15,360 bases of DNA. Source: Deltaproteobacteria bacterium. Its GTDB lineage: Bacteria > SAR324 > NAC60-12. Each line of letters opens with the position of its first letter. Position 1 is the stretch's first letter. The stretch covers positions 1 through 15,360 of the forward strand of contig PAZT01000054.1 of the NCBI GenBank assembly GCA_002716165.1. The letters are read 5' to 3'. Position numbers and translations under genes: made by a program. Under the pieces are notes generated by a model. It saw nothing but the letters and a program-made list of their open reading frames with translations, searched no databases and was not told the DNA's origin. Below are positions 6,141 to 13,385 of the stretch, piece after piece.

Positions 6141-7103
6141 ATGAAAATGGATCTAAAAAAACCATCTGAGACTACTGAACTTTTACTTGCGAGTCCTCGT
6201 GGGTTTTGTGCTGGTGTGGACCGCGCCATAACAATTGTTGAAAAAGCATTGCAAAAATATGGTTCTCCAATTTATGTCCAGCATGAGATAGTGCACAATA
6301 AACATGTAGTGCAACGTCTTCGAGAGAGAGGTGCGATTTTTGTAGAAAATATTAACGAAATTCCTTTGGGTTCACGCGCAATTTACTCTGCTCATGGGGT
6401 TTCTCCTGTGGTTCGTAAAATAGCTGAAAAAAGGAAATTAAAGGTTTTGGATGCAACCTGTCCGCTTGTAACAAAAGTGCATGGAGAAGCGCAGCGTTAT
6501 GCCCAGAAAGATTTCACAATAATTCTCATTGGTCACCATAAACATGTTGAGGTTCAAGGCACTGTAGGTGAGGCTCCAGAGAGAATTATTGTAGTGGGGA
6601 ATCTAGGTGAGGTTCAAAAATTGGTGGTTCAGGATGAAAATAAGGTAGGTTATATAACTCAAACAACTTTGTCCCTTGATGATACTGCAGAAATTATTAG
6701 TGCACTGAAAAAGCGATTCCCAAAAATCCAGAGTCCTGCAAAAAACGATATTTGCTATGCCACACAAAATCGTCAGAATGCGGTCAAGGCATTAAGTAAA
6801 GAAGTGGACCTAGTCATTGTTGTTGGAGCACCAAACAGTTCAAACTCAGTGCGCCTATTAGAAGTTGCAAAGTCAACTGGAGTGAAAGCACGCAGAATAG
6901 AATCAGAGCAAGAATTAAATCCCAACTGGTTTAAAGGAATAAAGAGGATTGGTGTAACAGCTGGAGCATCTGCTCCTGAAGATATTCTGCAAGGAGTTGT
7001 TTCTGGACTAAAGAAAATATTTTCTTCAAGTCAGGTAAGGGACCTTAAAATAGTTCAGGAGAATGTTACTTTTGCTCTGCCTGCAGTTTTAAGAAGTGAT
7101 TAA
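6141..7103 (+). CDS. ispH: 4-hydroxy-3-methylbut-2-enyl diphosphate reductase
   Basis: Last enzyme of the non-mevalonate (MEP) isoprenoid pathway; an iron-sulfur enzyme that converts HMBPP to IPP and DMAPP. From the ATG at 6141 the product has 320 residues. The three cluster cysteines are present: Cys23 (PRGFCAGVDRAI), Cys107 (DATCPLVTKVH) and Cys205 (NDICYATQNRQ). The substrate-pocket residues are also there: VQHEIVHN, YSAHGVSP, GHHKHVEVQGT with the catalytic Glu137, TQTTLS, GAPNSSNSVRL and AGASAPE. The frame extends back to a TTG at 6075, but that TTG is the promoter -35 and the extra 22 residues are not family-like. A second ATG at 6147 is possible. It is the only plus-strand gene here, and its last 38 bases overlap the end of the convergent ITPase gene. 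Confidence 0.96.
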   Translation: MKMDLKKPSETTELLLASPRGFCAGVDRAITIVEKALQKYGSPIYVQHEIVHNKHVVQRLRERGAIFVENINEIPLGSRAIYSAHGVSPVVRKIAEKRKLKVLDATCPLVTKVHGEAQRYAQKDFTIILIGHHKHVEVQGTVGEAPERIIVVGNLGEVQKLVVQDENKVGYITQTTLSLDDTAEIISALKKRFPKIQSPAKNDICYATQNRQNAVKALSKEVDLVIVVGAPNSSNSVRLLEVAKSTGVKARRIESEQELNPNWFKGIKRIGVTAGASAPEDILQGVVSGLKKIFSSSQVRDLKIVQENVTFALPAVLRSD

Positions 7104-7620
7104 ATTTTTGTACAGCCACTCTACGTGGTGAAATTTCATTTTTTTCATGTGAGGACATTTCACCAAATGTTTTTTGGCATCCTTCAGGAAGGAAAATTGA
7201 ATCCCATCCAAAATTCTGGGAACCTCTTGGATTAACTATAAAGCCTTTAACTTTTCCTTCAAACATTTGCATACTTTTCCCGTCTTGAGTGAAACCCAAA
7301 CAACAGGAAGCACTGGCAGAGTTATTGCTGAATTCATCTAATGCCCTAACCATTCCTGATAAGCCCAGATTCTTAAGAAAAAATTTAACCAGTGGCCCAG
7401 GGAGTTTATTCCAAGCCACAAAATAAAGGGAGGTGTCTTCTACTATTACTGGTGACTTAACAAGTTCGTATGCTTGTTGGAGTTTAAACTTTACCAAATC
7501 TTGGAGATCAGTGGTTTGTATTTCTTTTAATTCAAACTCAATTTGAGACAAATGGCACTCCAAAAGCTGAGATAATTCTCGGAATTTGTTGGAGTTGGAA
7601 GTAACGAAATGAAGATTCAA
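7066..7620 (-). CDS. Non-canonical purine NTP pyrophosphatase (HAM1/RdgB family)
   Basis: Family enzymes hydrolyse ITP, XTP and dITP to monophosphates, cleaning deaminated purines from the nucleotide pool. The 184-residue product has the N-terminal FVTSNSNKFREL (equivalent to TGNxxK), VIVEDTSLYF (residues 58-67, acidic Asp62), LPGPLVKFFLKNLG (73-86), FGWDSIFLPEG (137-147) and TFGEMSSHEKN (151-161). VEDTSLYF...LPGPLVKFFL looks closer to the eukaryotic/archaeal ITPase branch than to the bacterial DDSGL type. The usual SHR motif after EKN is replaced by SPRR (164-167), losing the histidine. The gene ends 38 bases inside the 3' end of ispH. It has no obvious ribosome binding site, and 143 bases separate it from the preceding acyl-CoA dehydrogenase gene. 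Confidence 0.88.
   Translation of the reverse strand: MNLHFVTSNSNKFRELSQLLECHLSQIEFELKEIQTTDLQDLVKFKLQQAYELVKSPVIVEDTSLYFVAWNKLPGPLVKFFLKNLGLSGMVRALDEFSNNSASASCCLGFTQDGKSMQMFEGKVKGFIVNPRGSQNFGWDSIFLPEGCQKTFGEMSSHEKNEISPRRVAVQKFNHFLKLQAEQK
7116..7145 (+). terminator. Possible terminator after ispH
   Basis: A short hairpin, CCAC-TCTAC-GTGG (7116-7128), is followed by the palindrome TGAAATTTCA (7129-7138) and a run of seven T (7139-7145), just past the ispH stop. Stems are short, and the sequence lies inside the coding end of the opposing gene, so the match may be fortuitous. Confidence 0.25.
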
Positions 7621-7652
7621 AAGTTTGATTAGTCTTTTTGAATATTTTTGTG

Positions 7653-7670
7653 TATTTAAAACTTTAAATA
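7653..7670. repeat. AT palindrome upstream of the ITPase gene
   Basis: TATTTAAA and TTTAAATA form a perfect 8-bp dyad around a 2-base centre, about 33 bases upstream of the ITPase start. It could be a regulator site, but as pure A/T in an A/T-rich gap it may be chance. Confidence 0.3.
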
Positions 7671-7675
7671 AGGTA

Positions 7676-7699
7676 CTAAAATCACATATTTTTTTGTGA
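7676..7699 (-). terminator. Weak terminator after the acyl-CoA dehydrogenase gene
   Basis: Minus strand TCACA, an 8-base A-rich loop, TGTGA, then TTTT, located 65 bases beyond the stop of the acyl-CoA dehydrogenase gene. The stem is only 5 bp and the T run is short. Confidence 0.3.
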
Positions 7700-7763
7700 A
7701 AGGGAACAAATTAAAGTTAGTTTTTTGTAAGTTTATAACGAAATAAACAAAATATTTATCCAC

Positions 7764-9581
7764 TTATAAACAAGCATTAAGAGGTGAAAGGTTTGAGTTT
7801 TTAATTGTTTTTGCGTTTGCCAACGCTCGGGGTAAGACACTCCAAACATAATATTCAACTGTGCGCAACTTATTCCAATAAAATTGAGCCTCTTTATTAT
7901 CTGCAAGTAATTCTTCCTGTGAAACAGTTTGGGCACTTATCGCTTTCCATTTAATTTGAGCTGTTTCTGCTTGTTTGAGCAGATAAAAAGAACATAGTAC
8001 ATCACCCATAAGATCCAGCATATTAGCAGCATAAAGTATATATCCGTCTTTGCCTTTTGTTTCTCCTATTTTTCTCATGCAGTCAATGCTTTCGTTCATC
8101 AATTTTCGGTAGTTATTCCATTCGGAAACCCAGGCAGTTAGCTCTCCCTCAGTTGAACGGTTATCAAACCAACATAATTCTTTTTCTAAAACTTTGAGTA
8201 ACTGACCCTTTTTGCTATTAAATTTTCTTCCAACCAGATCGAGAGCCTGTATTCCATTAGTGCCTTCGTAAATAGAACCAATTTTCTGATCACGTATATT
8301 TTGCTCAAGAGGAAAATGCTTTGTAAAACCCACTCCTCCTAGTACCTGTAAGCCTGTTCGTGCCACCTCAAAACCTTGGTCAGTTCCAAATGATTTGCAG
8401 ATAGGAATATGTAAATCAAGCAAATCTTGGTATTTCTCACGACTTTCCTCAGGTCCATGATTTGCCATATCTATGTACCATGCTGTTGTGTACATAATAG
8501 CTCTGAGTCCTTCTGTAACAGCCTTCATATGCATTAGCATTCTGCGTACATCTGGGAACTCGATGATCGAGGCTTTCTTTTCTGGATCAATCAAAGATGG
8601 TCCTTGTGTACGCTCATTAGCGTACGCCCATGCGTTTTGCACAGCAGCACTTGCTCCTGCAAGTCCTTGCAGTCCGACCAGCAATCGGGCTTCATTCATA
8701 AGTCTGAACATTTGCTCCATGCCCATATTTTCTGCTTCTAACAAATAACCATGACAATCGTTATTATCACCAAACGAGAGTACACACGTTGGGGAACCGT
8801 TAATTCCCATTTTGTGCTCAATACTGACTAAGTTTATGTCATTTTGTGCCCCGTCTGGTCGTTTTTTGGGGACAATGAAAAGACTTATTCCTTTTGTGCC
8901 TTTTTGTGAATTTGGTGTACGAGCCAGCAATAGGTGAACAATGTTTTCTGCCATATCGTGGTCTCCGTTAGTTATAAACTGCTTGGTACCTTTAATTAAA
9001 TAATGGCCATCATCCTGTTTTGTAGCGCTTGTGATAACATCACCTACAGCAGTGCCTGCTTGAGGTTCGGTGAGACACATTGTACCAGCCCACTTACCGC
9101 TAAACATATTTTGACAAAAATCATCTTTTTGAACATCAGATCCAAATGTGTAGATTAGGTTTGCCGCACCAGTTGTAAGAGATGCTCCAATGGTAAATCC
9201 CTGATTAGCTGCAAGCTGAGTTTCTTTACCGATAACAGCAATTACTTCAGGAATTCCCTGACCACCAAACTCAGGAGGTAAGCTCATGCTCAACCAACCT
9301 CCTTCTCCTAACTGTTTCCAAGCATCAGAAAAACCGTCTGGTGTTACCACAGCTCCATTTTCAATTCTGCAGCCTTGCCTATCACCATTCACATTGAGAG
9401 GAGCAAGTACTTGTTCAGCAAACGTACTTGCTTCATTTATTATCATAGTAAACATTTCTTCGTCAAACTCAGTAAAATTTGGTAATTCGCATAATTTACC
9501 TGCTTTTAAAGTCTCATTAACAACAAAGTTAAGTTCTTTTCTGTCTACTTGATATTCAGTACTGCTCATTTTCTTAAACAT
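7764..9581 (-). CDS. Acyl-CoA dehydrogenase, long (DmdC-like) type
   Basis: Flavoenzyme that introduces the alpha-beta double bond into acyl-CoA. The 605-residue protein has the N-terminal helical domain (about 40-160), MCLTEPQAGTAVGD (168-181) in the FAD-binding middle domain, KGTKQFITNGDHDMAENIV (197-215) and IEHKMGINGSPTCVL (254-268). The catalytic base is Glu439 in IGSIYEGTNGIQALDLVGRK. About 150 further residues form the C-terminal extension of the long subfamily. GDHDMAENIVHLLLAR and the overall length resemble DmdC, the 3-methylmercaptopropionyl-CoA dehydrogenase of DMSP breakdown, though generic fatty acyl-CoA dehydrogenases share this form and substrate is not proven. A second ATG at 9567-9569, preceded by TTAAGAAA as in frr, may be the true start. 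It follows fabF by 58 bases, a catabolic gene after a synthesis cluster. Confidence 0.9.
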   Translation of the reverse strand: MFKKMSSTEYQVDRKELNFVVNETLKAGKLCELPNFTEFDEEMFTMIINEASTFAEQVLAPLNVNGDRQGCRIENGAVVTPDGFSDAWKQLGEGGWLSMSLPPEFGGQGIPEVIAVIGKETQLAANQGFTIGASLTTGAANLIYTFGSDVQKDDFCQNMFSGKWAGTMCLTEPQAGTAVGDVITSATKQDDGHYLIKGTKQFITNGDHDMAENIVHLLLARTPNSQKGTKGISLFIVPKKRPDGAQNDINLVSIEHKMGINGSPTCVLSFGDNNDCHGYLLEAENMGMEQMFRLMNEARLLVGLQGLAGASAAVQNAWAYANERTQGPSLIDPEKKASIIEFPDVRRMLMHMKAVTEGLRAIMYTTAWYIDMANHGPEESREKYQDLLDLHIPICKSFGTDQGFEVARTGLQVLGGVGFTKHFPLEQNIRDQKIGSIYEGTNGIQALDLVGRKFNSKKGQLLKVLEKELCWFDNRSTEGELTAWVSEWNNYRKLMNESIDCMRKIGETKGKDGYILYAANMLDLMGDVLCSFYLLKQAETAQIKWKAISAQTVSQEELLADNKEAQFYWNKLRTVEYYVWSVLPRALANAKTIKNSNLSPLNACL

Positions 9582-9639
9582 TTAAAAGATTTTGATGTTG
9601 TATAAATCGTTTCTAGATAGAGTATAAAAAATTTGAATA

Positions 9640-10872
9640 TTAAATTTTCTGGAAAATTATTGAGGCATTTGTACCACCAAACCCAAAAGCATTTGACATA
9701 GCAGCATGCAATTCTATGTTTTTACCATTATTTGGAGTTACATCTAAATCACATTCAGAGTCTAGATTTTCGATATTTATTGTGGGAGGTACATAATTGT
9801 GATGTAAAGCCTTAATACAAAAAATTGCTTCAATTGCTGCGGCTGCTCCCAGAAGATGCCCAGTCATAGATTTTGTTGAGCTTATCGAGAGCTTGCTAGC
9901 TGCTTTTTTTCCAAGCGCCATTTTTATTGCTTTTAGTTCATTCAGATCCCCTGCAGGGGTTGAGGTCCCATGGGAGTTGATATAGTTTATTTCTTCAGGA
10001 TTCAATTTTGAGTCTTTAAGAGTCATTTTCATGGCTCTTGCGGGACCTTCTGTGGAAGGAGCTGTTATGTGATGTGCATCAGAACTGAATCCATAACCAG
10101 TTATTTCACAATAAATTCTTGCACCTCGGGCTTTCGCAAATTCTAAATCCTCTAAAATCATCATTCCAGAACCTTCTCCCATAATGAATCCGTCTCGGTC
10201 CCTGTCGTAAGGGCGACTTGCAGTTTGAGGATTTTCGTTTCGTGTACTCAAAGCGTGCATCGCTGCGAAGCCAGCTATTCCCAATGGTGTAACACTTGAT
10301 TCAGCACCTCCTGCAATTACAGCTTTTGCATCCCCTCGTTCAATCGTGCGAACTGCAGTACCAATAGCATGATTAGAAGATGTGCATGCAGATACTGAAC
10401 ATGCTGTGTAGCTTTTTGCTCGAAATAAAAGTGAAACATAACCTGGAGCAAGGTTGCTTAATGTCATGGGTATGAAAAAGGGGCTCACACGTTTAGGTCC
10501 GTACTCATCAATAATTCTTGAGTATCTCTCAATACAACCCAATCCCCCTATGCCTACGCCCATAGAGACTCCAACATCTTCTTCGAGATCTTCGGTAATC
10601 TCAAAATTTGCGTCAAGTAAAGCTTCCTGAGTGGCCTTAATGGAGTACTGAATAAAAAGATCCATTTTTTTTGCTTCTTTTTGAGGGACTATGTCAGGTA
10701 ATTCGAAATCTTTTATTTCACCTGCAATCTGACAACGTAGTGCTTTAGGATCAAAATGAGTTATCCTATCAATACCAGATTTTCCTTTAGAACAGGCCTC
10801 CCAAGTTGTAGGGACATTATTTCCAAGTGGAGTTACGCAGCCAAGCCCTGTAACAACAACACGATTTTCCAT
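9640..10872 (-). CDS. fabF: Beta-ketoacyl-ACP synthase II
   Basis: Condenses malonyl-ACP with acyl-ACP in each elongation round of type II fatty acid synthesis, in the cytoplasm. The 410-residue product begins MENRVVVTGLGCVTPLG and carries the KAS triad: Cys163 (SACTSSNHAIG), His301 (NSHGTSTPAGD) and His339 (TKSMTGHLLGAA). It also has Lys334 and the C-terminal SNAFGFGGTNASIIF loop. Length equals that of E. coli FabF. The GPN/GPS that normally precedes the active-site strand reads SYT (RAKSYTACSVSAC), an unusual local change. The ATG is preceded by TTAAGAAAAC. It follows acpP after 81 bases, forming the cluster fabG-acpP-fabF. Confidence 0.96.
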   Translation of the reverse strand: MENRVVVTGLGCVTPLGNNVPTTWEACSKGKSGIDRITHFDPKALRCQIAGEIKDFELPDIVPQKEAKKMDLFIQYSIKATQEALLDANFEITEDLEEDVGVSMGVGIGGLGCIERYSRIIDEYGPKRVSPFFIPMTLSNLAPGYVSLLFRAKSYTACSVSACTSSNHAIGTAVRTIERGDAKAVIAGGAESSVTPLGIAGFAAMHALSTRNENPQTASRPYDRDRDGFIMGEGSGMMILEDLEFAKARGARIYCEITGYGFSSDAHHITAPSTEGPARAMKMTLKDSKLNPEEINYINSHGTSTPAGDLNELKAIKMALGKKAASKLSISSTKSMTGHLLGAAAAIEAIFCIKALHHNYVPPTINIENLDSECDLDVTPNNGKNIELHAAMSNAFGFGGTNASIIFQKI

Positions 10873-10953
10873 GTTTTCTTAAAATTATAAATGTTCAGCA
10901 ATAATAATTCCCATTATATTTTTAATCTATTAATTACTTAGTTATGAAAAATG

Positions 10954-11190
10954 TTAGTTTTTGGCTTCAACTATAAAATCAACTGCAGATTGGACTGTGC
11001 TAATTTTTTCTGCGGCATCGTCTGGTATATCAATCTTGAACGCTTCTTCCAGAGCCATCACCAACTCGACAGTGTCAAGAGAATCAGCATCTAAATCTTC
11101 AATAAAGTGAGAATTCATTTGTATTTCAGACTCATCTTTACCTAACTGCTCACTGATGATTTTTATAACTTTTGATTTTATATCTTCCAT
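10954..11190 (-). CDS. acpP: Acyl carrier protein
   Basis: Carries growing acyl chains on a phosphopantetheine arm. The 78-residue acidic protein has the attachment motif DADSLDTVELVMALEEAF with Ser37 as the modified serine, preceded by SHFIEDL. It has the four-helix ACP pattern and the usual length. Weak purine-rich sequence (AATAAAG) precedes the ATG. A perfect TATAAT lies only some 17 bases upstream of the start, and a 30-bp dyad with a TTGACA sits further upstream (11239-11268). The gene may therefore have its own promoter besides read-through from fabG, which would suit the high ACP level cells need. Confidence 0.97.
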   Translation of the reverse strand: MEDIKSKVIKIISEQLGKDESEIQMNSHFIEDLDADSLDTVELVMALEEAFKIDIPDDAAEKISTVQSAVDFIVEAKN

Positions 11191-11238
11191 CTTTATTTTT
11201 TATTATAGGGTTAAATTAAACATAAACGAGCCACATTT

Positions 11239-11268
11239 AATTGTCATTTATTGATGTAAATGTCAATT
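11239..11268. promoter_or_regulatory. 30-bp near-palindrome between fabG and acpP
   Basis: Arms AATTGTCATTTA (11239-11250) and TAAATGTCAATT (11257-11268) are reverse complements at 11 of 12 positions around a 6-base centre (TTGATG). On the minus strand one arm contains a perfect TTGACA. It sits about 50 bases upstream of the acpP ATG. Candidate operator or RNA stem-loop; there is no following T run, so it is not a standard terminator. It does not obviously match FadR, FapR or FabT sites as I know them. Confidence 0.5.
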
Positions 11269-11291
11269 GTTTTAGTTTTCGTTATTTAAGT

Positions 11292-12026
11292 TCAGTACAT
11301 ACCGCCATTTACATGAAGAACAGTTCCTGTAATATAAGAAGCCTCATCAGAGGTAAGAAAGGCAACAGCATTTGCAATATCCTCTGCCTCGCCCATTCGA
11401 CCCAGAGGAATTTGACTTAAAATTGCTTGCTGTTGGTTTTCGTTAAGAGCTTGAGTCATACTAGTGTTGATAAATCCAGGAGCAACAGCATTTACTGTAA
11501 TACCACGCGTTCCAACCTCCCGAGATAATGATTTGGTAAATCCAATAAGTCCAGATTTAGTAGAACTATAGTTAACTTGACCAGGATTTCCAGAAAACCC
11601 AACCACAGAAGAGATGTTTACGATCCTCCCTGAGTGCTGTTTAACCATTGTTCGAATTACAGCTTTAGTAACATGAAATACCCCATTGAGGTTTACGTCA
11701 ATGACTTGCAACCATTGTTCCGGCTTCATGCGCATAAAAAGGTTATCCTGCGTTATACCTGCATTATTTACTAAAATGTGAATGCCTCCAGTCTCATCGA
11801 TGATTTTTTTAACTACAGAGTCAACTTCATCAACGTCTGTCACGTCCAATTGATAAGAAAGGCATTTCGTACCATTTTGCTCAATTTCTCTAAGCACATT
11901 ATTACTAATAGGATTCATATCAACAATGGCAAGATCTGAACCCAATTTTGCAAATTTTGCAGCGATGGTTTTACCTATACCCCTTCCTGCTCCAGTGATC
12001 AATGCTGTTTGTCCTTTTAAGTTCAT
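11292..12026 (-). CDS. fabG: 3-oxoacyl-ACP reductase
   Basis: Short-chain dehydrogenase that reduces beta-ketoacyl-ACP in fatty acid elongation. The 244-residue product has the Rossmann glycine motif TGAGRGIG (residues 11-18), NNAG (87-90), and the catalytic tetrad Asn112, Ser140, Tyr153, Lys157 (YSSTK). It also has VNAVAPGFINT and the C-terminal ITGTVLHVNGGMY. The second beta strand ends in Asp36 (AIVDMN), a position where acid residues usually favour NAD over NADP; E. coli FabG has no acid there. Arg15 in the glycine motif is still present, so cofactor is uncertain. It lies 95 bases downstream of mraY and 101 bases upstream of acpP. An AGGA is present but 14 bases from the start, which is far for a working site. 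Confidence 0.95.
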   Translation of the reverse strand: MNLKGQTALITGAGRGIGKTIAAKFAKLGSDLAIVDMNPISNNVLREIEQNGTKCLSYQLDVTDVDEVDSVVKKIIDETGGIHILVNNAGITQDNLFMRMKPEQWLQVIDVNLNGVFHVTKAVIRTMVKQHSGRIVNISSVVGFSGNPGQVNYSSTKSGLIGFTKSLSREVGTRGITVNAVAPGFINTSMTQALNENQQQAILSQIPLGRMGEAEDIANAVAFLTSDEASYITGTVLHVNGGMY

Positions 12027-12090
12027 ATATCAACTAAAAAATTCCTGTCAAATTATCAAAATTGATTTACGTTTTCATTAAAATTATAAT

Positions 12091-12115
12091 CAAAAATAAA
12101 TTGAAATAATTTCAA
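12091..12115 (-). terminator. Possible terminator after mraY
   Basis: Minus strand TTGAAATTATTTCAA forms a 6-bp hairpin (12101-12115), followed by TTTATTTTTG (12091-12100), a few bases after the mraY stop. The shape is right for a factor-independent terminator, but the stem is A/T-rich and weak. If it works, fabG-acpP-fabF would be a separate transcript. Confidence 0.35.
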
Positions 12116-12121
12116 AATGAT

Positions 12122-13378
12122 TCATCTTACTTTAAAATATATGATCATAGTTAGAACAAACAACCAGATAGATTTTAGGTGCATATGCCAAATAACGCGG
12201 CTATTTACTTCCTGTGGTGTCAAAAGTTTATTTTCTTCTGGAACTGGATTAAAACCTAGTTTGTTAAGCAAAATAACCCAAACAGAAACAACATCCTGCT
12301 CTTTATCTGAGTAAGTCCATAGACGTTGAAGGTGATGATGATATGGAGAACGTAAAAAAAAGCGATATTTTTCAGCTTTTTTTCGGCCTTTACGCCACAA
12401 AATATACCTAAAGAAGGTGCGCTGGATGATAGAGGAGAGAACAGAAAATACAAAGACACCGCCTACAATTGGTAAAAAGAGCTCTGCTTTTACAAAAATA
12501 AACATAGCAGAAACCATACTTCCTAATGCAAGTGCGCCTAAATCACCCATATAAATTAATGCTGGGGGAGAATTGTATTTAAGAAAAGCAACTCCAGCAC
12601 TTATTACTAACGCAGATAATACGGCCAACTCCTTTATATCATGGGAAAGGCTGGGAATTTTAAGTTTTGCAGAAAAATCTATGTCTCCACCTATATATGC
12701 AACAATTCCAACAAACATTGCACAAGTCATCAAGGGAACTGTTGCAAGTGAATCCATACCGTCTGTCAAGTTAACGGCATTTGCACCTCCTACAATTATT
12801 ATAGTCATCAATGGAATAAATAAATACTTTGGAAGATAAGGATATGCTGTTTTAAGGGGCACGAGAGGCACTACAAGATGACCGTCGATATCTACATATA
12901 AATATAAACCAGTTACGATTAATAGAGAAACAGTAAATTGTGCAGCCAATCTCCATTTCCCACTGATGCCATCTGCTTTTTCACTATATGTTTTTCTCTG
13001 TTCCCGACCTGACTCAACTCGTCTTTTGCTTATAACTTTTGCGACATCGTCTACAGCGCCAATAATACCGAATGAAAGCATTATTAGCATGAGGGCCACA
13101 ACATATTGGTTAAGATTGCACCATAGTACAGCACCAAGAAAAATCCCAAGAATCAAGACCCCGCCACCCATTATGGGCGGTGCTCCAGTATATGGCTTTA
13201 AATCATAAGGGGTTGTAATAAAATCTGAGGTAATTCCTTTCTTGCGGAATATACGAATGACATATGGCATCAGCCACACAATCAGGAAATATGCTGTTAG
13301 AAATGCCATTCCTCCACGAAAAACAACAGATTTAAAAACTTGGTATTGCCAAATTGAGTGCAAAAGTGCAGCCAGCAT
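12122..13378 (-). CDS. mraY: Phospho-N-acetylmuramoyl-pentapeptide transferase
   Basis: Integral membrane enzyme that transfers phospho-MurNAc-pentapeptide to undecaprenyl phosphate, forming lipid I. The 418-residue product has multiple membrane helices and the family motifs: APPIMGGG (66-73), DDVAK (110-114), NAVNLTDGMDSLA (200-212), YMGDLGALALG (276-286) and SPYHHHLQ (344-351). It is about 55 residues longer than the usual 360. The extra length lies in the loop after DDVAK (115-137) and in a 30-40 residue stretch between HHH and the last helix (about 352-392); the end, YFKVR, is normal. Usual TDGxDGLA reads TDGMDSLA. An AGGA site lies 5 bases from the ATG, and only 7 bases separate it from frr, so they are co-transcribed. 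mraY is normally in the mur/fts (dcw) cluster. Confidence 0.93.
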   Translation of the reverse strand: MLAALLHSIWQYQVFKSVVFRGGMAFLTAYFLIVWLMPYVIRIFRKKGITSDFITTPYDLKPYTGAPPIMGGGVLILGIFLGAVLWCNLNQYVVALMLIMLSFGIIGAVDDVAKVISKRRVESGREQRKTYSEKADGISGKWRLAAQFTVSLLIVTGLYLYVDIDGHLVVPLVPLKTAYPYLPKYLFIPLMTIIIVGGANAVNLTDGMDSLATVPLMTCAMFVGIVAYIGGDIDFSAKLKIPSLSHDIKELAVLSALVISAGVAFLKYNSPPALIYMGDLGALALGSMVSAMFIFVKAELFLPIVGGVFVFSVLSSIIQRTFFRYILWRKGRKKAEKYRFFLRSPYHHHLQRLWTYSDKEQDVVSVWVILLNKLGFNPVPEENKLLTPQEVNSRVIWHMHLKSIWLFVLTMIIYFKVR

Positions 13379-13385
13379 TTGTTTC

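Noticed and set aside
7733..7936. 67-residue minus-strand frame overlapping the dehydrogenase C terminus
   Set aside because: Shifted frame within a real coding end, with no recognisable features.
12026..12052. TTGACA with TATATG at 16-base spacing as a fabG promoter
   Set aside because: The -10 overlaps the fabG start codon, so a transcript from it would begin inside the gene and miss the start.
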